Positions 44,001 through 56,000 of a DNA stretch of 64,000 nucleotides are shown piece by piece (positions within the stretch are counted from its first letter, which is position 1; every line of letters starts with the position of its first letter). The position numbers were made by a program, and so were the translations under genes. Below the pieces are notes generated by a model. It ran no database searches. It saw nothing but the letters and a program-made list of their open reading frames with translations, and was not told the DNA's origin. Source of the DNA: Actinospineispora spinosispora DSM 44797 (GTDB lineage: Bacteria > Actinomycetota > Actinomycetes > Mycobacteriales > Pseudonocardiaceae); assembly GCF_000429025.1 (NCBI RefSeq), contig NZ_AUBB01000029.1, positions 62,001 through 126,000 of the forward strand. The letters are read 5' to 3'.

Positions 44001-47000
44001 CGGATCTCGTCGAACCGGGTCGAGGCCGCCGCCAGCCGGATGGCCAGTGCGCTGAGCTCGTCGCTCGACGGTTCCTCGGCCAGCAGGTCCCGCACGGTGG
44101 CCAGCATGCGGGCGAGGCGCCCGCTGGGGCCATCCGACGCCGGGCCGGTGATGTCCAGCACGGACTCCCACGCGCCGGCCGGGCGGCGGCCGAGCTGGTC
44201 CAGTTGCTTTTCGACGGACTCCAGCAGCTCGGTGATCCCGGCGGCCGGATTCCGGACCGGCCGCGCCGCGTCGTCCTCGGCCCGGCGGCGCCGGTCGACG
44301 ACCCCCGGCGGGTTGTCGGGTGTCTCGCCGCTCGGGCGGGAGAGGCTGACCTCCGCACCCAGGCCGATGTAGCGCAGGCGCGTCAGGTGGCTCAGGTCCA
44401 GACCCAGCTCCTCGGCCAGGCGCCCCAGCTGCCCCAGATCGCTGCCCGGGTAGGTCACGGTGGCGACGTTGAGGTGCTGGACCAGTCCGGGCGCACCCGG
44501 CACGGTCATGATCTGTCCGGCCGCGCTCAACCGCACCCGGTACCGCTCGTGGCCGACCTCTCGGCCGCTGTAGAAGTTGCCGTGCTGGTCGACCACGAAG
44601 GACCAGAGGTCGTCGGGCACGCCCAGCTTCATGAAGCCGCTCGTGTCGAATGCGGTGCCGTCCTTCGCCCAGTAGAACCGGCCCTGCCGGACGTAGAGGC
44701 GGTACTCGGCCATCCACGCCGGAATCACGAAGTCGATGCCGGCACCGGGAATCGGGGTGAGCGGCTGCTCCCTGCGGGCCTCGTTTAGCACCTGTTCGGC
44801 CCGCGCCAGCTCGGCGGCCACCACCTGACCGGCGAGCGACATGGCGGACTCGGCGTGATCGTGGCCGACCCACACCTCGTCGGCATGCTGGGTCTCGTGA
44901 TCGACGAAGTCGCGCCACCACCGCTCGCCGAGCAGGCCCAGATCGGTCAGCTCGAGCAGATGCTCCCAGGTCTCGATGAACATCACGATCTCGGCGCGGC
45001 CCGCGTTGTTGCGGCCGTAGCCGATGAGCCGCTCCGGCAGGTCCCCCAACCGCGCGGGGAGCAACGGTCTGGCCTCGGCGGTGCGCAGGAGCGTGACGAA
45101 GGCACCGGTGAGACCGAACGGCAATGGCCGGGTGGCAGGCTGCCCTGCCTTGTCGATCATGTCGTCCAGGCCGCTCTCGAACGACTCACGCTCGGCCATG
45201 TCGAGGTGGCCGTGCCGCGAGAGGTCTCCACCGAGGTCCCCACGCGACCGGGACGTCTGGCGCTCACGCTCCAGCGAGGCCGCCAGTTCGAGCACCGAAC
45301 GCACCAGCGGCTCGCTGTGCGGGTCGCCGTAGCCGGGCACATCATCGGGGAACATACGGGTACGTATCGCGCGGAGCAGCTCGCCCCGCCGGTCCGAGGG
45401 CACCACCCCACGCTCCACCAGACGCCGCACGATGATCAGCTGTGCGATGCCCTCGGCCAGCCGCTCGCCCTCGAGCCCAACCGCGGTGAGACCGTCCTCC
45501 CGCTGCTGATCGTTCGGCTCCGGCCGACCGGCCGAGGGAAAGGTATCCAGCGTCGTCTCACTGAGGTGCCGACCAGCCGTCACCCCGACCACGAACTGGA
45601 ACACGTGGACCAGCTCGTGCCAGGTGATGTACTCGTCACCGAGGGCCACCAGCTCGTCCGGGGAGAGAACGACCCCGACCGCCGCGAGCGCATCCCGGAG
45701 GCTGAGCTGGATGGGATGGTCGCGGTCACTACTCATCCGCACCTCGGCGTCCACCGCACCGCCAGCCCTCGGTGGGTCCGCCCCGAACCATCCCAGGAGA
45801 CCTGCCCTCGGACTGTCCGGGCCCCCCTCGTACCAGTACATCTCCCTCGGCAGGTCTTCGATCAGCCTTCGCAGCCATGCCGGGGCCAACACGCCGAGCG
45901 GCCCGAGTCGCCTGAGCTCCGAGAGGAACTGGGGAAGCAGCGCCAGGATCGCGGCATCGCGGGGCCGACCGGGGTCGAGGCGTAGCTGATCGAGACGTTC
46001 CCGCTCGACCGGCTCGGCCATGGCACGGAGCCGGTCCAGCTCATCCCTCAGTTCCGCGACCTGGCCGGGCGAAGCCTCACCTAGGGCCTCGCGGCGTTCG
46101 AGCTCCGCGAGCTGTCTGGACAGGCGTCGCAATCGCGCCAGAACCTCATCTGCGGACTCGACGTCGTGCGGCTCACCCGAGCCGATCGAGGTAGCGCCGG
46201 GCGGACCTCGACTGGTCGAGGCCCGTGCGGCCGCCCGCACCAAGCTGACACCCAACTTGACCAGGGGGACGGCAACGGCCAGCGTCAGGACTGCCACGCC
46301 GACCAGTAGCTGCCCGGTGTGCCCGCCGAAACCGAGCCCGCCGATCGCTACGGCGCCCAGGGTGGCGAACAGCGAGGCTCGTGCCTGCGCACCACCGTGC
46401 GCTGTGCCGTTCTTCCACCGCGTCGACGGGTCGGTGTCCGCCGGGACCATATCGGTGAACGCCGCGCTGAGCTGGGGGTCGGTACCGTACAGCAGCCCGG
46501 TTCCACCGTCCAGGCTCAGCTGTACCGCGTGCCCGACGAGCCGGCCACTCGAATCGAACAGCGCGCCGCCGGAGGTGCCTGGACCGAGCAGCACCGGCAC
46601 ACCGACGTGACCGGCACCCAGGAAAACGACCGGCCCGACACCGGCCGCGAGCAGTCCGCCCGGGTTGCCGACCACGGTGAGCCACTCGCCTGCCCGCAGC
46701 GGCGTGCGCCGGGGGGTCGCCGCCGGCACGTCCAGTCCGTACACGGTGATCTCGGCCAGGTCGACGGTTCCACCGTCCCAGTCCGGCGCGTTCGCCACCT
46801 GCCAGCTGAAGGCCTCCTCGGCCAGCCCCCGGTTCGCGCCGTATCCCTCGACCCGGACGGTGCGCCAGCTTGCCGCCGGCACCCCGTTGACCGTGATCTG
46901 CCCTGGGGTGAAGCCCTTCACCACGTGCAGGGCGGTCCGCACCGTGACCGGACCGCCAGGCACGCCGGACACGACCACACCGGAGCCGCCCTGGAGGTCG

Positions 47001-50000
47001 ATACGCACCACGGAAGCCCAGGCCGTGCGGCCCGGGATGGTCAGCTCGGCGCCGCCGACGGGGAAGATCCCGACGATCACATGCCGGCCCGGTTGGCGCT
47101 CGAACGTGACCAGCTCGAACCCGCCGGGCAGCGTCGTGGCGCGCAGCGGGCCCTCGGCGCGCCACACCGCGTCCTGGTCGGCCCAGCGCTCGGCGCTCAC
47201 CGTGAGCAACCAGCGCGCCCACTGCCAGGCGTTGGCCTCGCCCAGCCCGTCCCGGTGCGCGATCTGCCGGGCCAGCAGCCGCAACAGGTTGCCGGGATGC
47301 GGGCCGACGTTGACCAGGTTTCCGCTGACCACGAGCACACCCTGGTCGCTGGCCCGCTCGAACTCGACCACTCCCGCCCGAATCACCGGCGTGAAACCGC
47401 TGTCGGTGACCCAGGCCGGGATCAGGTAGACGCCCTGTCCGTCCCCGGTGATCGCGAACTGCCCCGGCAGCACGAGGAGCGCCTCGAACAGCGCACCCGG
47501 CTCGACCCGCAGGGCCGAGGCGAGCGCCGGGGTCTCCGCGTAGCCGGCGGGGGTGCGCCTGAGCAGCGAAGAGACCTGTTCGGCGAGCGGCAGTCCGGCA
47601 CCTCGCACCCTGGCCGCCTCAGCCTCGCCGAATCCGGGTTGGGGCTCGGAACCGCTGCTCACCAGATGATTCGCCCGGTGCGACCGTGCTCTGGTCAGCA
47701 GCTTCGCGACCGTCACGACGACGATTACGCCGACCACTAGCGTCGGGGTGGCCGGTGCTGAACCCGCGGCATCGAGCGTGGACGCGCTGGCTGATTCGGC
47801 GAGGAGCAGCAGCGCGGGTACGCCGACGCCGACGAGCACCGCGGCGCGGGCCAGCAACGGCCGCAGTCTGGCCATGATGGGGTCGGCTCGCAGCAGCCAG
47901 GCCATCGTCGCGCCGAGCGCCGCGCTGGTGACCGCACCCGCCACCGGGTGATGCAGCCACAGCAGGCCCAGCGCGAAGACCGGCAGAGCGATCCCGACCG
48001 GTTTCTCGATCAGGTCGAGCAGGCGCCGGGCCGGTGCCCACAACAGGCGGTGGCGCCGGGTGTCCGGTGCATCGGTCGGCTTCGGATCGGCCGCATCGGC
48101 CAACGGGGGCGCGTTGCGGTTGATCGCCCACATCAGCATGAGCAGCGCGCCGACCCCGACCGAGGTCACCGTGACCGGCAGCGGGTCGGTCATGGTCAGC
48201 ATCGCCACGAATCCGTATGCGGCCAGCGACAGCCGGCCGATCTGGCTCGCCACCCACAGGTGCGCCGGCGACGGCTTGTGCTCCCGGTCGCCGACAGTGG
48301 CCTTCAGCTTGTGGAACACCCAGTAGAGCGCCTCGAAGCCGTTGCCGAGGAACGTCGCCATGAACACCATGTTGGCCACGCTGAACACCGGGCTGGTGCC
48401 CTGGAACACCGAGGCGAACATCGGGTACTCGGCTTCGAGGATCGCCGCGAACGACGCGAACGACGCCCATGCCGCGAACTTCGACCAGCCCGTCTTGCGT
48501 TCTTCGGCGCTGGGGTTGTCCTTGTTCAGCAGCAGCGCCAGCGCCGCCGGGGACAGCGACAGCAGGAAGCCGACGTCCAGCAGGGCGAACGCGAGGTCGA
48601 TGTGCCGGTTCACCCCGACGGCGGTAATCGCACCGTATACGTGCAGGTCCAGGTTGATCGTCAGGGTCACCGCCGCGACCGAGCCGATGAGCTTCGCCCA
48701 ACGGCCTTCTCCCCTGCCCAGTGAGCCTTGGTAGAAGTTCAGCGTCTGCCGCAGCAGGAACGCGGCGTTGGCGACCCAGGACAGCGACGTCCAGATCGGT
48801 GCGCCGCCAACCGCCAGCAGCAGCCCGGCGATGTTGGCGGTGCTGACCAGACCGGTCGGGGTCTGCATCCACCTTCCGAACCGTGCCCAGCCCGGCCGCG
48901 CCATGGCCGCCGGCAGCACCCGGGCCAGCCGGGCAACCGCGAACGCACCGATTGCCGCGCCCACCATGGCGGGAACCAGCGCGCCGCCGGACAGCACGGC
49001 GCCCAGCACCGTGCCCGTCAAGACCGTGACCAGCGTCGACGGCGGGCCCCGGGCCGGATTGATCAGCCTCGGCAGGCCGGCGAAGCCAGCCGACACCGCC
49101 GCAGCGGCCGCGCCCACCGCCAGTGCTGTCCCACTCGACCAGCCGAGTACCGCGGCGCCGGCACCCGAGCCGGCCGCCGCGACGAGCACCGCCGCCGAGG
49201 CGAGCATCCGGGAGAACGGGGTGGCCTGGTGCTTCGGGCCATCGGTACCTGCGGCTTCAACACCGTCGACAACCCCGGCAAGGCTGCCCGGCTGAGGCTC
49301 AGCCGACTCCGGGACGACCGGCTCGGCCGGCTTGTCCGGCATCGGCTCGGACGGCAGCGTCCGCAGTGCCTGCCGGAGCTGCTTCTTGACCCCGGCCGAC
49401 CAGTCCATGCCGTGCTGCTTGGCGAAGTCGCCGATCCACTGCGCCGCCTTCGCGTGGCCCTTCCACTGGCCGACGTTCAGCAGGAACGCCAGCTGGTATG
49501 CGGTGAAGTCGGCGTCCATGATGATCAGCCGGTACAGGTCGTCGATCACCTGCTGAGGCGCGCCGCTCGCGTGCAGCCGCTCCAGCTGGTGGCGCAGGTC
49601 GTGGCCGAGGAAGTTGGTCAGTGCGGCGCCGGGGTCGGTGGCCGCCGCCGAGAGCAGACCGCCGAGGCGGGCCAGGGTGCGGTGGAGCTCGACGGTCTCG
49701 AAGCTCTCCCGGTTGGCGGACATCCAGCTCAGCGTCACGATGGCCTGTTCAGCGGCGGTGTACACCCAGCGCGCGATCTCGAACTGGTCTGCGCTGAACT
49801 GGCCGGGCATCCCGATGCGCAGCATCAGCTCGGTCAGCGAGTCGATCGCACCGGCGTGGTCACCGAACATGGCCTGGATCTCGATGCGCTGGACGAGCTC
49901 CTGGTCCACACCGACGAGCTGCCTGGCCATCTCGGCGAACTCGCTCACGCCGGGCCCGTCGACAGCGGGGCCGTCGGCAGCGGGGACGGTTCGACGGACC

Positions 50001-53000
50001 GTGCCGAGGGAAGGTTCGGTGAGCGCCCGGTACCGCCCGAGCGCCCTGGTCAGCTGGACCTGGACCATGCACATCTCGCCGCACGCCTGGTTCAGCTCCG
50101 TGGTTCCCCGCGTGTCCGTCCCGAGTGCCTGCTCGGCGGCGACCACACCGTCGTGGGCGGCGGTGAGCTTGCCGCTGAGCCGGTCGATCTCGCCGACCGC
50201 CTGGCGGACCTTCTTCTCCTGCCCGGTGAGCGTCTTACCCTCCGCGCGCGCGACGGTGCCGGCAGCGGTTGCGCCGTGAATCTCCGCGACCACTTCTTCC
50301 TCGGCGGCCGCCTTGCCCTTCAGGACGGCGTTGAGCTGACGGACCTGAGCCTTCTCGGCCTTCTCGACCGCCTTGCCGACCAGCTCATCGGCCACCTTCG
50401 CCGGGATCGGCTGGTCGACGTACTGCTTCGCCAACCGGTTCAGCACCGCGTTGTTGCCGTGCTTGCGCAGGACCGGGTCGTCCAGCGCCAGCCATTCACC
50501 GACCGAGCCGCGTTGGCCATTGCGCGCGGCCCGGCCGAAGCCCTGCTCGGTGGCGCGGCGCGAGTCGAACAAGGTCGTCGTGGTGACCAGCAGCCCACCC
50601 TCTCGGTTGGCCAGTTCGCCGAGCTTGATGTCGATACCCCGGCCGATGATGTTGCTGGCCACCGTCACCTGGTACGGGCGACCGGCCGCCTCGACCACCC
50701 TGTCCTCATTGCCGAACCTGATCCGGGGATCCAACGCGTTGAGCACCTCCGCGTGGATCCGGTATTTCTCGCTCCGCAGCAGCTTGGCGAAGCTCTCCGC
50801 CTCGGCGGGTGTCCCGAAGATCAGCAGCTCGGGGGCGGCGTTATACCTGCGGCTCGCGACGTCCTTGGCCAGCGCGGTCAGTGCGGTCTTCGAGGTGGCG
50901 TACAGCACCGTGGGTCTCGTCCCCCTCCGGCTGGGCGCGTTCGTGGGCGCGTCCCACACGGCGAGGCCGTACCGCTTGCGGAACAGGCCGCGCTCCACCT
51001 TGCTGCCCGTGGTGCCGGTCATGCCGGCGATGGCGTCGTACTGCTCCAGGTACTCGGCGGTGGAGATCGAGCTCTCGGACCGCTGCCGGTCGTGGATCGG
51101 GAGGCCGTGCTTGGCCTCGATGGCCTCGTGCAAGCCACCGCTCCACCGGCGACCGATCAGCGCACGACCGGTCTTCTTGTCCACGATCTCGATCCGGGTC
51201 CCGTCGGTGATCTTGTACTGCCGGTCGAGGAAGTAGCCCTCGGCGCGCTTCGCGTTCTCCAGATCGGTGATCTGTTGCGGACTGAGCTCCTCGTTGGTCC
51301 GCCGCTTGATCTCCCTGGCCTGAGCCGGGCTGATGGTGACCTTGCCGTTGCGACGCACGGTGTACTCGTGGTCTCGCAGCTCAGCCGCGCGGTCCCGTGC
51401 CTTCGTCAGCTCGTCGTGTCGGGCGGTGCCCTCGATCGCACTGGCCAGCCGGTGCGGGCTCGCGCCCCAGTCCAGCAGCACCATGTCGGCCTCGTCGACG
51501 ACCGCGAAGGCGTGGCCGGCTTGCACCCGGTACTCGCTCGGCAGCTTCTGGTCGGCGAGGTGGTCGAACAGGAACTCGCTGCCGGTGCCGATCGTGATGT
51601 CTGCCTGGTAGGCCTCTCGGCTCTGCGTCCAGTGTTTCTGGTAGGCGGCCAGACCCTCCTCGCCGCGCGGCCGCTGCGGCAACACCCGCACCTCGAGCCT
51701 CAGTTCGCGGGCGACCTTGCCGTAGTAGTCGGTCAGCGCGTCCTTGGCCAGCTTGCGGCTGGTGGTCATCACGTGCACGCCGTGCGCCTCACCGAGGCGG
51801 TTCTCCAGCGCGCGTTTGGTCGCCACCGCCATGCCGACCAGCGTCTTGCCCTCGCCGGTGCGCATCCCGACCAGCGAGCCGCGCAGCCCAGACCGCAGAC
51901 GCTGACGCAGCGGCAGGTCGCGTACTCCCCTGTCGATCACGATCGCGGCAGCCAGCTGCACGTCGTACAGCTTCTTGCCGGTCGTGCGCCGGATCGTCTC
52001 GCTGACCAGCGCCCAGTACTCGGCGTCGGTGAGCCGCTGTTCTTCGGTCAGCGTTTTCCCGTCGGCGACGAGCCGCTCGTACTCTCGCTGGCGGTCCAGC
52101 AGTTCCTGGTATGCCTCGTCCGAGCCCAGCGTCGACCACTTCTTCTTGAGCTCGCGCACCAACTCCCGGTTGAGCTCGAGCTGGCCGTAGATGGCCACGT
52201 CGTGCTTGGCCTGCGCGTGCTCCTTCGCGGCCTCCTCGGCCTTCTCCTTCGCGTCCCTCCACTCCTCGGCCGCCTGCTCGACCTCGCGGTCGTAGCCGGC
52301 GCGCTGTTCGGCCAGCTCCTTGCGACGCCCGTCGTCGGTGGCCTCGCGGTACTCCTTGTCCAGCCTGCGCTGGTGCACCCGCTGCTTGACCCGTGCCTGC
52401 TCCAGCTTCTTGCGCTGGGTGGCCTCTGTCTCCCGCGCGGCATCGTGTTGTGCCTTGGCTTTGTCACGGACCTTCTCCAGGTCCGTCTTGGTGACGACCG
52501 CCTCCTTCTCGTCGGGAGGTTGCGCGATGTCCTTCTCCGACGGTGGGTCACCGCTGTGGAACTGGCCGTCGTGCTTGTCCGGCACGATCTCGGAGTCCGT
52601 CTCCGGCTTCGGCTGCCCACCGGGGCCACCCGCTTCCGACGGGTCGGCACCGGCACCGGGGCCGTCGCCATGGCCGTGCGGACCGCCCTCGCCGGCCCCG
52701 GGCTTCGGCCTCGGCGACGGCTGGGGCGAGGGTTGGGGAGCGTCCGGTCCGAACGGTCCCCGGCCGCGGCCGCCCGCCGGGTCACGCCAGGTGCCGGTGA
52801 CCGGGTCGAAGTGATGTCCGCCGAGTGCGACCCGCGCCGGGGTCCTGCCCTCGGCCTCGACGACCCGGAGCGCATCCGGGTGCTGCCGGCCGAACCGGCC
52901 GTTGTCGCTCGCGATCGCGGAGCGGATCTGGGACTTCTTGACGTCCAGTTGCCTGGACAGCTCGGCCAGCGTCATCGGAGCGCCGTCGTTGGCCCGCACC

Positions 53001-56000
53001 CAGGCCCGGACCCGGTCGACCAGCGACGCCCCCGGGCCTCCGGCGAACACTGCCGCGGCATCGGCGCTGGACAGCGCGTTCTTCGCGCGCAGGACCAGCG
53101 CGTCGGCCCGCTTGGCTCGCGCGGCGGCCTCCGCCGCCTGATCGATGACCGGCGCGGCGGCGCGGGTGGCGTCCTCGACCGCCGCTTTCAGGTCGCCGAC
53201 CGGCGCTGCCTTCTCGTGTGCCACCTGGGCGGCGTCGGCCGCCGCCTGCTCCGCCGCCCGCGCCTTCGACGCGACGGTACCGGCGATCGCGGTGAGCTTC
53301 GCGGCGTTCGCCTTGATCGACTTCGCCTTACGGCCCTTCGCCCTGCTCGCCTTCGCGTTCGCCTTGGCGGCGGCCTTCTCGGCGACGTCGGCGCGGCCCC
53401 GCGCGGCCTCCGCATCGGCCTTGGTCCGCGCGGCTTCCTTCGCGGCGGCCTGCGCCTCGGCGGTCGCGGTGTCCCGGTCCTTGATGGCCTTGCGGACCTT
53501 CGCGCCGGCATCGGCGGCCACCGCCGCCGCCTGGTCCGACTCGGCCCTGGCCTTCTTCGCGTCCTTGGCGAAGCCCTTCGCCGCGTTCGTCGACCAGTCG
53601 TTCTCGATCCCCTCCCTGGCCCGGTCGAGCGTGCGCTGGCGAGCCGCCCTGACCGGGTCGTCCAGGCCTTCCCGGGTGACCCTGCCGCCCTTCGCGGCGA
53701 GCCGCTGGCTCTTCTTCTCATACGCCGCGCCGACCTTGTCCCTGGTCGCGGCCCGGCTGACGCCGAGCGTCCGGTACGGGTTGGGTGGCGTCTTGCGCAG
53801 GCCGGCGAAGCCGTGGTTGGTGATCAACCTGGACCGTTCGGCCCCCCGGCCGAGCAGGTCCGCGGTCTTGTTCAGCGCCATCCCGGTGCGCATCCAGCCG
53901 GCGCTGTCCTCCCCGGCCAGTACCGCGCGGTCACCGGCGGCACGGGCCAGCCTGGCCGCCGGGGACAGCAGCATCCGGGCGCCCAGCGCTCCGGCGCGCA
54001 GCGGCACCGTCGGGGTGAACTGGACCCGCGCGATGGCGTTCGGGATGTCCACCACCGTCGCGGCACCGTTGAAGAACTTGGCCCTGCGCTCCAGGGGTAG
54101 CGCCTGGCGGATGAAGGACTGCCGTGCCGCGGTGTTCGCGGCGACGTCGGGAAGCTCTGCGGCCATGTCGCGGAAGATCGCGGCCCGTCCGGCCGCGCTC
54201 GCCGCCGCGCCGCGCAGCCCCATGCCGAGCACACCGCCGACCACGAGTACCGGGGTGGCCGCCGCCATCACGGTGCCGTACGGGTCCACGAACATCTTGT
54301 GGCCGAAGTTGTCCCAGCCGCCCGTGTAGATGTCCGCCGTGGACTTGGCCATGCCCACGGCCATGGTGTTGAACGGGGCGACCCTGGCCCAATACTCATC
54401 GTCGGTCTCGCCGGGGTGCTGAGGCGCATCCGCGAGCGGGGCGTCCGCGATCTGAGACACGATCGGGCCCAGGTCGATCGGGCCGGCGAGGGTGCTCACC
54501 GCGGTGTGGTGGGAGTCCTGCACCACCACACCCCCGATCACGCTCGGCAGGAACATCACCGTGTCGAGCTCGCCCTTCATCACGCTGCGTCTCAGGTTGG
54601 TGACGAAATCGCCGGTGCCGAAGCCGTTGTCGGTGTCGAAGTCCCTGGTCCGGTTCGCCGTCCACATTCCGGGAGCCTTGGCGAGCCAACCGCCCGCGCT
54701 CTTGATCCAGTCAGCCGGGCTGGAGCCGAAGCCGTCGGACCTGTCGTCCAGCTTGGCCGCCTCAGCCGGGTTCAGCAGGTCGTGGATGTCGTCGTAGCTA
54801 CCGGTGCTCTGGTTGGCCAGGCTGTAGAAGTCGTCGATCTTGCCCTGTCTGTTGGGTGAGCCAGGTGCCCCGCCGACGATCGACTCGACGTCCTCCTTCG
54901 ACGCCACCCTGGCGGGCATCCTGGCGATCTGCGCACCCATCGAGGGGTTCGGCGAATTGGGGTCGGCGGCTCGCTTCCCCAGCGTGCCCATGTCGGTGTT
55001 GCTCCAGGTGGCGCCCGCTTCGGCCAGCTCGTCCGCGTTGAACGGGCGTACCTCGCAGTCCTCGCAGTCCTTCGTCTGGAACGGGCTGTTGTAGGCATTG
55101 TTGATCGCCACCATCTGGTCGTGGTTCGCCGCCGAGCGCAGCGCCAGCGGGAGATCGGCCGAGCCGGTCGAGGGCAGCTGGAGGTCCTGCAGCTTGCTGC
55201 CGAACACCCGGGGGCCACCGACGGCGGCGTCGTAGCCGGCACTCACCGAGTTCGCGACGTCCAGCAGCTTGCTGTTGGCGGCGGCGTCGGCATCGGTGAT
55301 CGGTTCGGGCAGCACCTTGTCGTAGTCGGACAGCGCTTCGAGACTCTGCTCGGCGAGCTCGATGCTCTTCACCGTCGCCGGGTCGCTCGCCCCGTTCGCC
55401 ACGCCGAGGTCGATCTTGCGCAGCGCGGCCTGCGAATCCTCGAGCCGCTTCCTCGGCCCGGCCTCCTGGTTGGTCAGGTCGGCCAGTGCCGCCTTGTACT
55501 CGGCGAGCTTCTGCTCAGCGGCCGCATACGAGCCGGTCCCGTCGCGCAGCGCGTCGTTGGCGGTGTTGAACGCGGCCAGCTTGTCCGCGACCGTGTTGCG
55601 GACCCCGGTCAGCGCGTCCAGTTCGCGGCCAGCCGCGACCGAGGCGGCCTGCTGGTCGAGCAGGTTTTTCTTCGCCGCCTCGATCTGCACGCCCCGCTTG
55701 TTCGGGTCCGGGTCCAGGGCGGGCGCGTTGGCGACCGGGTCGAATCCAGGGTGGTTGAGCTGGGCGACCAGCGCCGGGTCACCGGCCAAGCGCATCTCGA
55801 TGTCGCCGGTGCTCGCCTGGGTCGCCTGGATCGCGCCGACCACGGCGTTCTCGTTCTCCAGCTTGCGCATCCGGGCCAGCAGCTCGGGGTCCCTGTCGGC
55901 GAGCTTGACCAGCTCATCGCGCACGGCCGGGGTGATCGGGCCGCCGCCCGCCTGGTTCTTCGCCTGTCCCATGGCGTTGACCAGCGGCTGCATCTCGGGC

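Noticed and set aside
48728..54100. A 1,790-codon open frame on the plus strand opposite the SecA region
   Set aside because: It mirrors the codon structure of the giant gene, its translation is low-complexity (rich in Gly, Arg, Leu, Val) without domains, and the minus strand carries clear SecA motifs here.
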